From: an uncultured Burkholderiales bacterium
GTDB taxonomy: Bacteria; Pseudomonadota; Gammaproteobacteria; Burkholderiales; Burkholderiaceae_C
DNA: 64,000 nt
NCBI GenBank assembly: GCA_945952065.1
Contig: CAMFGY010000003.1
Location: 265,515-329,514 of the forward strand
Direction of reading: 5' to 3'
Below, in pieces: positions 44,039 through 53,564 of this stretch (position 1 is the first letter of the stretch; each line of letters begins with the position of its first letter). The notes beneath the pieces are model-generated. The model saw only the letters and a program-made list of their open reading frames with translations, had not been told where the DNA came from and searched no databases. A program made the translations under genes and the position numbers.

Positions 44039-44895
44039 CAGGGCGTCATCGGCCGGGCCACCAGCCGAATTTCAAACAACTTGGGCCAGAGTTTGCCGGT
44101 GACGAAGAGGCGTTTTTTGGCGGCGTCATAGGCGATGCCATTGAGCACGTCTTCGCTGCCGCGCCCCACACCCGCTGTTTGCAGCAGGCCGCTCAGGTCG
44201 ATCACGCTGTGCACCTGGCCGCTGTTGGGGTCGATGCGCAAAATTAGTTCGGACTTCCAGACATTGGCGTAGATCTGTCCCTCCACCCATTCCAGCTCAT
44301 TGAGTTGCTCCACCGGGCGGCCCAGGGCCGTGACCTGAAGCCGCTTGACCTCTTTGAGCGTGCTCGGGTCGAAAAAGCGCAGCGTGGCGGTGCCGTCGCT
44401 GAGGATCAGATGCTGGTCGTTGTGGGTCAGGCCCCAGCCTTCGCCGCTGTAATTGAACTGGCGCTTGAGTTTGAAGGTCTTGAGGTCCCACACAAAGCCG
44501 GTTTGAGACTGCCAAGTCAGGCTGTACAACTCATCTTTCCAGGCCGTCATGCCTTCGCCGAAATACTGCTGAGGGATGTCGACTTTTTGCAGGACTTTGC
44601 CGCTTTCCAGGGCGACTTTGCGGATCGTTGAGCGGCCATGCAAGCCGGTGCTCTCAAACAGCACGCCATCGCGAAACAGCAGCCCTTGGGTGAAGGCCTC
44701 GGGGTCATGCGGATAGCTGTTGACCACCACCGCATCAAAGACCGGCAAGCGCACCCTTTGTGCTTGGGCGGGCAGGGCCAGCAGCATGGCGCACAGCAGG
44801 GTTAGCGCCATACCGCAAGGCGCAGACTTCAAAGAGCGCAAGTCAAGCAGGCGGCGAAGGTTCAAGCGGGTGAGGAGCGTGATCAAGGCTTGCAA
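44038..44895 (-). CDS. Glutaminyl-peptide cyclotransferase (five-bladed beta-propeller type)
   Basis: 285 aa. The propeller motifs DPEAFTQGLLF, STGLHGRSTIRKV and YFGEGMTAWKDELYSLTWQ match the plant/bacterial QC family, which turns N-terminal Gln into pyroglutamate. It is exported: a hydrophobic signal (about residues 28-45, ending LPAQAQ) precedes the domain. The start is uncertain. The TTG at 44895 gives a basic n-region, while an ATG at 44811 gives a signal with no basic residue. Confidence 0.85.
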   Translation of the reverse strand: MQALITLLTRLNLRRLLDLRSLKSAPCGMALTLLCAMLLALPAQAQRVRLPVFDAVVVNSYPHDPEAFTQGLLFRDGVLFESTGLHGRSTIRKVALESGKVLQKVDIPQQYFGEGMTAWKDELYSLTWQSQTGFVWDLKTFKLKRQFNYSGEGWGLTHNDQHLILSDGTATLRFFDPSTLKEVKRLQVTALGRPVEQLNELEWVEGQIYANVWKSELILRIDPNSGQVHSVIDLSGLLQTAGVGRGSEDVLNGIAYDAAKKRLFVTGKLWPKLFEIRLVARPMTP

Positions 44896-45127
44896 TTGAG
44901 GCGTCCGGTTTCAGTGCTGTGCCAACAAGAAGAACAGCGGGGCTGGTGCGAGAAAAGATCGAGTGAGCCTGTATTTCACCATCTCTGCGCTCGGGCTCGC
45001 CCTGCGGGTGGCCGAACGAGGTGCTTGCGCGCCTGCCTGAAGCTTTGTGTTGGGTGGTTGAGCTTTGGGGCAGTGATGCATCGCGGCCACAGATCGCCCC
45101 AAATTTGCTGCCGCGCTTCAATTTGTA

Positions 45128-45146
45128 AATGAGAACGGTTATTATT
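45128..45146. promoter_or_regulatory. Fur box upstream of the TonB-dependent receptor gene
   Basis: A 19-bp palindrome AATGAGAACGGTTATTATT with only two mismatched pairs, and the spacing of a classic Fur site. It stands about 100 bp upstream of the receptor ATG. Under iron-replete conditions Fur would silence the locus. Confidence 0.75.
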
Positions 45147-45248
45147 TGACTCTTGTCGAGAGAGTCAACCCAGGTCGTCCCCAGGTAGGCGCGCAAGGCG
45201 CCAGTGCTCGTCGTTTTGTTTTTCTTTTGTCTGCCGGGATCCGACCTC

Positions 45249-47627
45249 ATGTCCGCATTTATCAAGAGCCGCAAGCATGCGGCTGCGTCTCCGTCTTTGT
45301 CTGGTGTCAGTGTTGCTGTGTCTGCGCTGGCCTTGAGCATGCCTCTGGGCGCCTTGGCGCAAGAGGCCGTCAACAAGACCGAGAACGCCTTGCCGGTGGT
45401 GCGCGCCAAGGCCAAGGCCATCACCGAAAACGAGTTCAAGGCCGAGGCCGCGTCCAGCGCCAAGTTTGTCAAGCCGCTGCTGGAAACACCGCAGACCATC
45501 ACCGTCATCAACAAAGAGTTGCTGCAGCAGCAAGGCACGGCTTCCCTGAGCGAAGCGCTGCGCAACACCCCAGGCATCACCTTCACGCTGGGTGAGAACG
45601 GCAACACCAATACCGGCGACGCCGTTTTCATGCGCGGATTTGATGCCAGCGCCAATATCTTTGTGGACGGTGTGCGCGATCTGGGCGGCATCACCCGCGA
45701 CACCTTCAATGTGGAGGCGGTGGAAGTGGTGAAGGGCCCGAGCGGCGCCGACAACGGCCGCGGCTCGCCCAATGGCTATATCAATATGGTCAGCAAAAAG
45801 GCGCAGCTGCGCGACTTTGCCGAAGGCGCGGCGCAAGTCTCCAGTGGCAGCCGCGTGCGCTTGAGCGCTGATCTGAACAAAAAGCTGGACCTGGGTTTGC
45901 CCGGCGCCGCTTTCCGCTTGAACGCCTTCAGCGACCGTGGCAATGTGGTCGGCCGCGATGTGATCGAGCGCAACCGTTGGGGCGTGGCCCCCAGCCTGAC
46001 CCTGGGCCTGGGCACGGCGACCCGCGCAACGCTGAGCTATTTGCATGTCAGCCAAGACGCGACGCCCGATGGCGGCGTGCCCGGCGTGGGCCTGATGGGC
46101 TTCACCAGCGCCTCGGTATACAAGACTTTGGCGAGTGCGACCGCAACGCCGCCGAGCGGCGCCGTCACGGCCAATGACATCCAGCCGGTGTCGCGCAGCA
46201 ACTTCTATGGCAGCGCCAATGACTTCGACAAGACCACGGCCGATATGCTGACCGTGCAGTTGGAGCATGACTTTGCGCCCGGCAGCACCTTGCGCAACAC
46301 CACGCGCTTGGGCCGCACCCAGCAGGACCTGAATCTGACCAACATCATCATCAGCTCGGGCAATTGGTCCATCGTGGGCGATGCGAGCAAGCCGGAGACC
46401 TGGACCGTGGGCCGTCTGCGTCTGGGGCGCGATCAGCGCAACCAGATCCTGGCCAATCAGACCAATCTGAGCACGGCCTTCACCGTGGCGGGCATCAAGA
46501 ACAACATCAGCACCGGCATTGAGCTGACGCACGAGCAGCAAAACACCGCGGGCTTCACCTACACCAACACCGACGGTGATCGCGCCAATCTGTACGCGCC
46601 CAAGACGAGCGACAAGTTCGCTGCACTCAGCCGCACCGGCGCCAGCACCGAAGGCAGTACCAGCACAGCTGCAGCCTATGTGTTCGACACGCTGGACCTG
46701 ACCCCCAGCCTGCAGCTCAGCGCCGGCCTGCGTGTTGAGCGCTACCGCACCGAGTACACCAGCATTGCCGCTCCCGCCACACCGGCCGTGGCCTCAACCA
46801 CCTTTGCCAAGAGCGACAGCTTGAGCAGCGGCAAGCTGGGTCTGCTGTACAAGCCGACCGAGAACGGCAGCGTTTATCTGTCTTACTCCACCTCGCAAAA
46901 GCCGCCAGGCAGCGATAACTTTGCCCTCAGCAGCGCAACACCCAGTGGTGCGACCAACTCGGTCAGCATCAACGCGCCGAACCTGAAGCCGCAAGAAGCC
47001 AGCAATTTGGAGCTGGGCAGCAAATGGGATTTGCTGGACAAGCAATTGCTGGTGACGGCGGCCCTGTTCCAGTCGGTCAACAAGAACGAGCTGGCCCGCG
47101 CGACCAACGCCACGGGTGATGTGACCCAGTACGGCAAGAAGACCATCAAGGGCTTGGAGCTGGGCGCGGCTGGCGCGGTGTCCAACAATCTGCAATTGCA
47201 AGCCGGCTTGGTGTGGATGAACAGCAAGGTGGACGAGGCCGCGGTGGTGGCCCCCGGCAGTGTGGACAGCCAAACCGGCGCGGCCCTGGTCTACACGCCC
47301 AAGCTCAGCTTCACTTCTTGGGTCAACTACCGCGTGGCCGAAGGCCTGCTGCAAGGCCTGAGCCTGGGCGGTGGCGCGCGCTACACCGACAGCCAGACCA
47401 CCCAGGTCAACAACGGCGCAGCGCCGGTGACGGGCATCAATGGCATCCCCAGCTACTGGGTGTTTGACGCCATGGCTGCTTATGAGTTCAACAAAAAGAT
47501 CGGCCTGCAGTTCAATGTGGCGAACCTGACGGACAAGTTCTACCTCGCCGCCGTCAACAGCGGGCGCAACCGCTTCACCGTGGGTGCACCGCGCAGCTAC
47601 AGCCTGTCGCTGAACGTCAAGTACTGA
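45249..47627 (+). CDS. TonB-dependent siderophore receptor (Fiu/PiuA-like)
   Basis: 792-aa outer-membrane receptor. A signal peptide (about residues 1-38, ending GALAQ) is followed by the plug domain (about 70-180: LLETPQTITVIN, MRGFDASANIFVDGVRD, VEVVKGP) and a 22-strand barrel ending in NVKY, with aromatic residues as the assembly signal. The plug resembles the catecholate receptor Fiu. It is followed by a piuC homologue, as for fiu-ybiX and piuA-piuC. The barrel would import iron-catecholates. Confidence 0.92.
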   Translation: MSAFIKSRKHAAASPSLSGVSVAVSALALSMPLGALAQEAVNKTENALPVVRAKAKAITENEFKAEAASSAKFVKPLLETPQTITVINKELLQQQGTASLSEALRNTPGITFTLGENGNTNTGDAVFMRGFDASANIFVDGVRDLGGITRDTFNVEAVEVVKGPSGADNGRGSPNGYINMVSKKAQLRDFAEGAAQVSSGSRVRLSADLNKKLDLGLPGAAFRLNAFSDRGNVVGRDVIERNRWGVAPSLTLGLGTATRATLSYLHVSQDATPDGGVPGVGLMGFTSASVYKTLASATATPPSGAVTANDIQPVSRSNFYGSANDFDKTTADMLTVQLEHDFAPGSTLRNTTRLGRTQQDLNLTNIIISSGNWSIVGDASKPETWTVGRLRLGRDQRNQILANQTNLSTAFTVAGIKNNISTGIELTHEQQNTAGFTYTNTDGDRANLYAPKTSDKFAALSRTGASTEGSTSTAAAYVFDTLDLTPSLQLSAGLRVERYRTEYTSIAAPATPAVASTTFAKSDSLSSGKLGLLYKPTENGSVYLSYSTSQKPPGSDNFALSSATPSGATNSVSINAPNLKPQEASNLELGSKWDLLDKQLLVTAALFQSVNKNELARATNATGDVTQYGKKTIKGLELGAAGAVSNNLQLQAGLVWMNSKVDEAAVVAPGSVDSQTGAALVYTPKLSFTSWVNYRVAEGLLQGLSLGGGARYTDSQTTQVNNGAAPVTGINGIPSYWVFDAMAAYEFNKKIGLQFNVANLTDKFYLAAVNSGRNRFTVGAPRSYSLSLNVKY

Positions 47628-47671
47628 CAGGCCGCGGGCGGCTTTGAGCAAGTAGAAAAGGCAGGGTCCAG

Positions 47672-48355
47672 ATGTTGCTGCATATCGAGGGCGTTCTCAG
47701 CAAGGCCGAGGTGGGCGAGTTTCGCCAGCGTTTGGCCGCGGAGGGCGAGTGGGTGGATGGCCGCGTGACCGTGGGCCAGCAAGGCGCACAGGTCAAGCGC
47801 AACCAGCAACTGCGTCCGGGCTCGGCCCTGGCGCAGGACTTGGGTCAGCGCATCCAGCAAAAGCTGGCGGCGCATCCGCAGTTCTTCTCGGCGGCACTGC
47901 CGCTGCGCACCCTGTCGCCTTTGTTCAACCGCTATGCCGGCGGTGGGCACTACGGACTGCATGTGGACGGGGCGGTGATGAGCCAGCTGGGCAGCATGCA
48001 GCTGCTGCGCAGCGATGTCTCCACCACTTTGTTCTTGAGCGAGCCGGATGAGTACGTGGGCGGCGAGTTGGAGGTCAAAGACACCTATGGCGTCCACGAG
48101 GTCAAGCTGCCCGCGGGCGACTTGGTGCTGTATCCGTCCACCAGCTTGCATCAGGTCATGCCGGTGAGCGAGGGCGAACGGGTGGCGGCTTTCTTCTGGA
48201 CGCAAAGCATGATCCGCGACGACGCCCGCCGCGCCATGCTGTACGAGCTGGATCAATCCATCCAAAGCCTGCGTGCACGCTATGGTGAGATCGATGAAGC
48301 GGTGTCCTTGAGCGGCCACTATCACAACCTCTTGCGTCAATGGGCCGAGTTATGA
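47672..48355 (+). CDS. piuC: Fe(II)/2-oxoglutarate-dependent PKHD-type hydroxylase (PiuC/YbiX)
   Basis: 227-aa dioxygenase. The iron ligands are His97 and Asp99 (in HYGLHVDG) and His160 (in STSLHQV), and the 2-oxoglutarate Arg is in GERVAAFFW. PiuC accompanies TonB receptors for catecholates. Its substrate is not settled. The stop overlaps the PepSY gene start by 4 nt (ATGA). Confidence 0.93.
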   Translation: MLLHIEGVLSKAEVGEFRQRLAAEGEWVDGRVTVGQQGAQVKRNQQLRPGSALAQDLGQRIQQKLAAHPQFFSAALPLRTLSPLFNRYAGGGHYGLHVDGAVMSQLGSMQLLRSDVSTTLFLSEPDEYVGGELEVKDTYGVHEVKLPAGDLVLYPSTSLHQVMPVSEGERVAAFFWTQSMIRDDARRAMLYELDQSIQSLRARYGEIDEAVSLSGHYHNLLRQWAEL

Positions 48356-49044
48356 GCAGCAGCCTGAGCACGGGGGTGGCGCAAGCCGCGCCAAGCCAGC
48401 AGCGGACGACACCCAGCATCGACAAAGCCAAAAAGAAAAGCCAGGCCGCTTATCTGAAGACCTTGCACCTGTGGCACTGGGTCAGCTCGGCCATCAGCCT
48501 GGTGGCTTTGTTGATGTTCAGCGTGACGGGCGTGACGCTCAACAACGCGGGTTGGTTTGAAGCCAAGCCGCGCGTGCAAAGCGGCCAGGGCCAACTGCCT
48601 GAGCCCTTGGTGCAAGAGCTCTTGAAGCACAAGCCCGCGCAGCGCCGCGCCGAGCTGCCGGCGGCCAGCCGACAGTGGGTGCGCGAGCAGTGGGGCTTCA
48701 AGCTCGACGGTCTGGCGGCGGAATGGTCAGCGGATGAGGTTTATCTGCCGATGCCGCGTCCGGGCGGCGATGCTTGGTTGCGCATTGCTTTGCCCGATGG
48801 GGCGGTCGAGTTCGAACGCAGTGACCGGGGCGCGATTGCCTACCTGAACGACCTGCACAAGGGGCGCCATACCGGGCCGGTGTGGAGTTGGTTCATCGAC
48901 CTTTTTGGTCTGGCCTGCCTGGTCTTTGCCATCACCGGTTTGTTGATTTTGAAGATGCATGCGGTCAAGCGCCGCAGCGTTTGGCCCTTGGTAGCGGCGG
49001 GTCTGGTCTTGCCGACCCTGCTGCTGATGGTTTTTGTTCACTGA
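48352..49044 (+). CDS. PepSY-associated membrane protein
   Basis: 230 aa. Three transmembrane helices (about residues 35-60, 180-205 and 210-230) carry conserved His in LHLWHWV and [11 protein letters not shown], which could bind heme, as in PepSY reductases. The extracytoplasmic loop is about residues 60-180. In related clusters such proteins pass electrons across the membrane to reduce siderophore-bound Fe(III). Here it is co-translated with piuC. Confidence 0.85.
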   Translation: MSSSLSTGVAQAAPSQQRTTPSIDKAKKKSQAAYLKTLHLWHWVSSAISLVALLMFSVTGVTLNNAGWFEAKPRVQSGQGQLPEPLVQELLKHKPAQRRAELPAASRQWVREQWGFKLDGLAAEWSADEVYLPMPRPGGDAWLRIALPDGAVEFERSDRGAIAYLNDLHKGRHTGPVWSWFIDLFGLACLVFAITGLLILKMHAVKRRSVWPLVAAGLVLPTLLLMVFVH

Positions 49045-49054
49045 AAGTGAAACC

Positions 49055-49585
49055 ATGAATACACACACGAAAGTCTCACAAGGTCTGTTGCTGGGCGCAG
49101 CAGGGCTGGCCTTGCCCCTGAGCTCCGCTTGGGCGGCTGAGTTGCAGCTGAGCCTGGAAATCCCGCGCCTGAATGTGGCGGAGTACCACCGGCCCTATGT
49201 GGCGGTTTGGTTGGAGAGTGCCGACAAGAGCGGCGAGGCGATTCCCTTGGCCGTTTTGTACGACCAGAAGAAGGCCAACAACGCCGGCATCAAGTGGTTG
49301 CCTGATCTGCGGCAATGGTGGCGCAAGAGTGGGCGCGATCTGAGCATGCCCATGGACGGCGTCAGCGGCGCCACCCGTGCCGTGGGCGAGCACAAGCTGA
49401 ACCTGAGCAAGCAAGTGGCGGCATTGCCGGCCGGCAAGTACGAAGTGGTGGTGGAGGCGGCCCGTGAAGCGGGCGGCCGTGAGGTGCAGCGTCTTGCCCT
49501 GCAATGGCCGCCCAAAGCCGCCGCCCAGAGCGCGGCTCAGGGTGAACACGAATTGGGCGCACTGACGCTGCAAGCCAAACCATGA
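49055..49585 (+). CDS. DUF2271 exported protein with an ApbE flavinylation motif
   Basis: 176 aa: a signal peptide (about residues 1-28, ending SAWA) and a DUF2271 domain. Residues 101-107 read DGVSGAT, which fits the consensus D-x-x-(S/T)-G-A-(T/S) that ApbE modifies with FMN, at Thr107. I infer it is an extracytoplasmic flavoprotein that takes electrons from the PepSY protein. The ApbE gene is the last in the cluster. It is followed by the DUF4198 gene. Confidence 0.85.
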   Translation: MNTHTKVSQGLLLGAAGLALPLSSAWAAELQLSLEIPRLNVAEYHRPYVAVWLESADKSGEAIPLAVLYDQKKANNAGIKWLPDLRQWWRKSGRDLSMPMDGVSGATRAVGEHKLNLSKQVAALPAGKYEVVVEAAREAGGREVQRLALQWPPKAAAQSAAQGEHELGALTLQAKP

Positions 49586-49605
49586 ATCTCGACGGAGCCA
49601 AGCGA

Positions 49606-50460
49606 ATGAATCCAAAGAAAGAACTGCGCGGTTTGAGCGTCTGGGTGATGGCTCTGGGCCTGGCCATGGTGGCCCCCGCGCAAGCGCATCGCACCTGGCT
49701 GTTGCCGCAAACAGCGCATATCAATTCAGCAGGCAATGCCGCGGCCAGCCGCCCGGCAGTGGTGACCGTGGATGCCGTGGCCTCCGAGGAGTTGTTTGAG
49801 TTTGAACATGCGCAGCAGCTGGGCAGCGTGCTGATCTGGGCCCCCGATGGCAAGGCGCTGACACCCGAGGCAATCAACACCGCGCGTCATCGCAACAGCA
49901 TCGACATCAAGCTCGAGCAAAGCGGCAGCTACCGCATCAGCAATAGCGCAGAGGGCGCGTTTGCCAGCTACAAAGTCGGCGCTGAGACCAAGCGCTGGCG
50001 CGGCAAACCGTCAGAGCTGGCCGCTCAGATTCCCGCCGGCGCCCAAGACTTGCAAGTGACGCAGACCTTGATGCGCAGCGAGACTTTTGTGAGCAAGGAG
50101 CGCGCCACCCTGCCGCCTTTTGTCCCTCAGGGCCAAGGCCTGGAGTTGCAAGCGCTGAGCCCGGTGACTGACCTGAGCGATGGCGACAGCGTGCATCTGC
50201 GCGTGCTTTGCGATGGCAAGCCGCTGCCGGGCGCTGAGCTGACCTTGCTGCGAGGCGGCAGCCGCTACCGCTACAAACTTGGTGAAGTGAACCTCAAAGC
50301 CGACGCCAAGGGCGAGGTGCGCATCAGCTGGGCCGAAGCGGGCCGCTATTGGTTGGGCTTGGGCCATGACGTGGCGGCCGCTCCTGCCGAAGGGACTCAA
50401 GCGGCGCAGCCTGCCAAGCGCTACCGCTACAGCGCCACTTTTGAGGTCTTGCCCAAGTAA
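49606..50460 (+). CDS. DUF4198 exported protein
   Basis: 284 aa: a signal peptide (about residues 1-27, ending APAQA), then a DUF4198 domain starting at HRTWLLP. DUF4198 proteins are Ig-like periplasmic proteins found in metal and nickel/iron transport clusters. ATG 49606 follows GGAG and is preferred. An ATG at 49582 overlapping the DUF2271 stop is also possible. Role here unproven, perhaps ligand or metal binding. Confidence 0.82.
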   Translation: MNPKKELRGLSVWVMALGLAMVAPAQAHRTWLLPQTAHINSAGNAAASRPAVVTVDAVASEELFEFEHAQQLGSVLIWAPDGKALTPEAINTARHRNSIDIKLEQSGSYRISNSAEGAFASYKVGAETKRWRGKPSELAAQIPAGAQDLQVTQTLMRSETFVSKERATLPPFVPQGQGLELQALSPVTDLSDGDSVHLRVLCDGKPLPGAELTLLRGGSRYRYKLGEVNLKADAKGEVRISWAEAGRYWLGLGHDVAAAPAEGTQAAQPAKRYRYSATFEVLPK

Positions 50461-50476
50461 AAAAGCTGAAGCCGCG

Positions 50477-51577
50477 ATGAGTTTGACGACCTTGAACGCC
50501 CAGTCCGCAGAGGCGGGCACCCCGCTGCAGCGGACGGTGCTGATGCCGCAGGAGATCGATCCGGCGGGCCCGCTGCTGGGTGAGCAACTGCATCAGCTGC
50601 AGGGCCGCAGCATGGGCACCAGCTGGTGTGTCAAGTTCTATGGCCCGCGCGGTTTGGATCTGCAGCCCTTGCAAGCCGGGCTGGAGGTGAATTTGGCCGA
50701 GGTGGTGGCGCGCATGAGCCCCTGGGAGCCGGCGTCCGACTTGAACCGCTTTGCCCGCACGCCCTCGGGCGCGTGGTTGAGCGTGGCGCCCAGCACCTGG
50801 GAGGTCTTGGGTCATGCTTTGCAGGTGGCGCGCGCCAGCGGCGGGGCTTTTGATCCCACGGCCGCGGCCCTGGTGCGGGCCTGGGGTTTTGGCGCCGGCA
50901 GGCGCCATGACGAGCCTGGCTTCCGCCCCCCGGAAGAGCCCGAATGGGGCGAGCGCCTGGGCCATGGCCTGAGTTGGCAAGACCTGACCCTGCGTGAGGC
51001 CAGCCGCGAGCTCTGGCAGCCCGGCGGTTTGGAGCTCGATTTCTGCGGCATCGCCAAAGGTTATGCGGTGGACCGGCTCAGCACCTATTTATTGGACTGC
51101 GGCCTGCCCCATCATCTGGTGGAAGTGGGCGGCGAATTGCGAGGGCACGGGCGCAAACTGGATGGCCAGCCTTGGTGGGTGCAGCTGGAAGCCGTGCCCG
51201 GCTCTTGGGGGCTGGGTGACACCGTCTTGGCCTTGCATGGCTTGTCGGTGGCCACCTCGGGGGACTATCGCCGTTGCTATGTGGATGCCCAGGGCCAGCG
51301 TCGATCGCACACCCTGGACCCGCGCCGCCGTGCCCCAGTGGCGCATGGGCTGGCCAGCGTCAGCGTGGTGCACAGCAGTTGCTGTTTGGCGGATGCTTGG
51401 GCCACGGCCTTGCTGGTGCTGGGGCCGCAGGCCGGCCCCGCCTTGGCCACCCAGCAAGGGCTGGCGGCCCTGTTCGTCATCCGGGAAGAAGGCCCCAGCT
51501 GGGAACTGCCGCAGCTGGGTCAGCCGCACTGGCGGGAGGTGCAAAGCCCGGCCTTGCGCGCCATGGCCTGCGATTGA
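50477..51577 (+). CDS. apbE: FAD:protein FMN transferase (ApbE family)
   Basis: 366 aa. The family landmarks are MGTSWCVKFYG, DFCGIAKGYAVDRL, VEVGGELRGHGRK and SHTLDPRRR, with the metal ligands in LADAWATALLVLG. It transfers FMN from FAD to a Thr in target proteins. The likely target is the DUF2271 protein in the same operon. No signal peptide or lipobox is visible, although most ApbE with exported targets have one. Confidence 0.9.
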   Translation: MSLTTLNAQSAEAGTPLQRTVLMPQEIDPAGPLLGEQLHQLQGRSMGTSWCVKFYGPRGLDLQPLQAGLEVNLAEVVARMSPWEPASDLNRFARTPSGAWLSVAPSTWEVLGHALQVARASGGAFDPTAAALVRAWGFGAGRRHDEPGFRPPEEPEWGERLGHGLSWQDLTLREASRELWQPGGLELDFCGIAKGYAVDRLSTYLLDCGLPHHLVEVGGELRGHGRKLDGQPWWVQLEAVPGSWGLGDTVLALHGLSVATSGDYRRCYVDAQGQRRSHTLDPRRRAPVAHGLASVSVVHSSCCLADAWATALLVLGPQAGPALATQQGLAALFVIREEGPSWELPQLGQPHWREVQSPALRAMACD

Positions 51578-51605
51578 ATCTAGCCAGGGAGGCGGCTCTG
51601 AGGCC

Positions 51606-51617
51606 GACTACGTAGTC
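51606..51617. promoter_or_regulatory. Perfect 12-bp palindrome GACTACGTAGTC before ggt
   Basis: It stands 70 bp upstream of the gamma-glutamyltransferase start. It shares the TACGTA core with the sites upstream of scoA (39861 and 39884). Confidence 0.4.
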
Positions 51618-51686
51618 CAGCGGAGTGTCAGGGGCGAAGACTCGTTCTAGGATGCCTGAGCTTGCAACTCTGGGTGCCTTGACGAT

Positions 51687-53543
51687 ATGTCCATCACCGC
51701 CGTCTTTCGCTTCAATCCGCTGGGCTTGGCCGCGCTGAGCTTGTTTCTCACCGCATGCCAAGCGCCGCCCAGCACACCGGAGGCGGGCGCTGCGACACGT
51801 GCGGCCGCCGTGCCCGCGCAGCCCGAGGGCCCCAGCGGTTGGCATCAAAAACCCGGTTGGACTTTGCAACGCTTTGCCGTTGCAGCGGCCCATCCTTTGG
51901 CCGCGCAAGCAGGTTACGAGATCCTCAAAGCAGGAGGTAGCGCGCTCGATGCTGCAATTGCCACGCAGTTGGCGTTGACCCTGGTTGAGCCGCAATCGAG
52001 CGGCATTGGCGGCGGGGCCTTTTTGATGCATTGGGATGGGCAGCAGGTGTTGGCCTTGGATGGCCGTGAAACCGCGCCTGCGGCGGCAGATGAAAAGCTC
52101 TTTTTGCTGCCCGATGGCAAGCCAATGAACTATGTGCAGGCGGTGGTGGGCGGCCGCTCCGTGGGCACGCCCGGCCTTTTGCCCATGTTGGAGCAGGCGC
52201 ACCGCCAACACGGTGTGCTGCCTTGGGCACGCTTGTTTGAGCCCACGATTCGATTGTGTGAGCAGGGCTTTGAGTTGAGCCCGCGCATGCATGCCATGTT
52301 GATGGGCGACTCCCATCTGGCCCGCGACCCGGTGGCCGGCAAATACTTCTTCTCGCCAGATGGGCAGCCTTTGCCGATTGGCACCCTCTTGCGCAACCCG
52401 GCCTTGGCCCAGGTCTTGCGCCAAATCGCTGCGGGCGGGGCCGATGCCTTCATGCGTGGGCCGGTGGCGGCAGACATCGTGCGGCGGGTGCGCAGCCATC
52501 CCAGCAACCCGGGCTTGTTGAGCGAGGCCGACTTGGCCGCTTACCGCCCCAGGGCGCGCGAGGCGATCTGCACCGACTGGCGTGAGAGCTGGCGGGTGTG
52601 TGGCTTTCCGCCGCCGTCCAGCGGGCATCTGACGGTGATGCAAATCTTGGGCATGCTGCCGCAGCAAAGCCCTGCACAGGCCTTGGACGCCGGGCTGCCC
52701 AATGCTGCGTGGTTGAACCGTTATGCGCAGGCGGCCAATTTGGCCTATGCCGATCGGGCCCAGTACATCGCCGACCCCGACTTTGTGGCGGCGCCCGCTG
52801 GCGATTGGCGCAGCTTGTTGGCCCCTGACTATTTGCAAGAGCGCGCCGCCTTGATCGGCCAACGCAGCAGCGGCGTGGCCAAGGCCGGCCAGCCGGGTCC
52901 GCTGCGGGTGAGCTTTGCGCCGCAAGCGATTCAGCCGGAGTACGGCACCAGCCATCTGAGTGTGGTGGACGGGCAAGGGCGGGCCGTGGCGCTGACGACC
53001 ACGATCGAGTCGGTGTTTGGGGCTCGCATCATGAGCGATGGTGGCACCGGGCTGGCGGGCGGCTTCATGCTGAACAATCAGCTGACCGACTTTGCACTGA
53101 ACCCGCGCGACGCGGCCGGTCGGCCGGTGGCCAATCGCTTGGAGCCCGGCAAGCGGCCGCGCTCCAGCATGTCACCCACCTTGGTGTTTGACCGGCGCGA
53201 TGGGCGCTTCTTGATGAGTTTGGGCGCGCCTGGAGGCTCGGCCATCATTCACTTTGTGGCCAAGAGTTTGATCGCTCGCCACGACTGGGGCCTGGATCTG
53301 CAGCAAGGCACGGCCTTGCCGAACTTCGCGGCCTTCAATGGGCCCACTGTTCTGGAGAAAGACCTGTTCCCGGCCAGCACGGTGGCTGGCTTGCGTGCCC
53401 TGGGGCATGAGGTGGTGGAGCGCGATCTGACCAGCGGTTTTCACGGCATCGAGCGCCGTGAGTCGGGGCCAGCGGGCGCCAAGAAGTCCCTCTGGTTCGG
53501 CGCTGCCGACCCTCGCCGCGAGGGCGTGGTTCGGGGCGAGTGA
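51687..53543 (+). CDS. ggt: Gamma-glutamyltransferase (lipoprotein)
   Basis: 618 aa. A lipoprotein signal with lipobox LTAC (Cys at about residue 29) precedes the enzyme. The self-cleavage/catalytic Thr is Thr421 in EYGTSHLSVVD (Thr-Ser-His replaces the usual Thr-Thr-His). Later segments TIESVFGA, MLNNQ and GAPGGS are conserved. It splits glutathione and other gamma-glutamyl compounds in the periplasm. A TACGTA-containing palindrome precedes it. Confidence 0.93.
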   Translation: MSITAVFRFNPLGLAALSLFLTACQAPPSTPEAGAATRAAAVPAQPEGPSGWHQKPGWTLQRFAVAAAHPLAAQAGYEILKAGGSALDAAIATQLALTLVEPQSSGIGGGAFLMHWDGQQVLALDGRETAPAAADEKLFLLPDGKPMNYVQAVVGGRSVGTPGLLPMLEQAHRQHGVLPWARLFEPTIRLCEQGFELSPRMHAMLMGDSHLARDPVAGKYFFSPDGQPLPIGTLLRNPALAQVLRQIAAGGADAFMRGPVAADIVRRVRSHPSNPGLLSEADLAAYRPRAREAICTDWRESWRVCGFPPPSSGHLTVMQILGMLPQQSPAQALDAGLPNAAWLNRYAQAANLAYADRAQYIADPDFVAAPAGDWRSLLAPDYLQERAALIGQRSSGVAKAGQPGPLRVSFAPQAIQPEYGTSHLSVVDGQGRAVALTTTIESVFGARIMSDGGTGLAGGFMLNNQLTDFALNPRDAAGRPVANRLEPGKRPRSSMSPTLVFDRRDGRFLMSLGAPGGSAIIHFVAKSLIARHDWGLDLQQGTALPNFAAFNGPTVLEKDLFPASTVAGLRALGHEVVERDLTSGFHGIERRESGPAGAKKSLWFGAADPRREGVVRGE

Positions 53544-53564
53544 GGCGGGCTTGTCGGGTCGAAT

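Noticed and set aside
44843..45772. Antisense frame across the Fur box and receptor start
   Set aside because: It would run through the promoter of the TonB receptor gene and has no homology that I can see.
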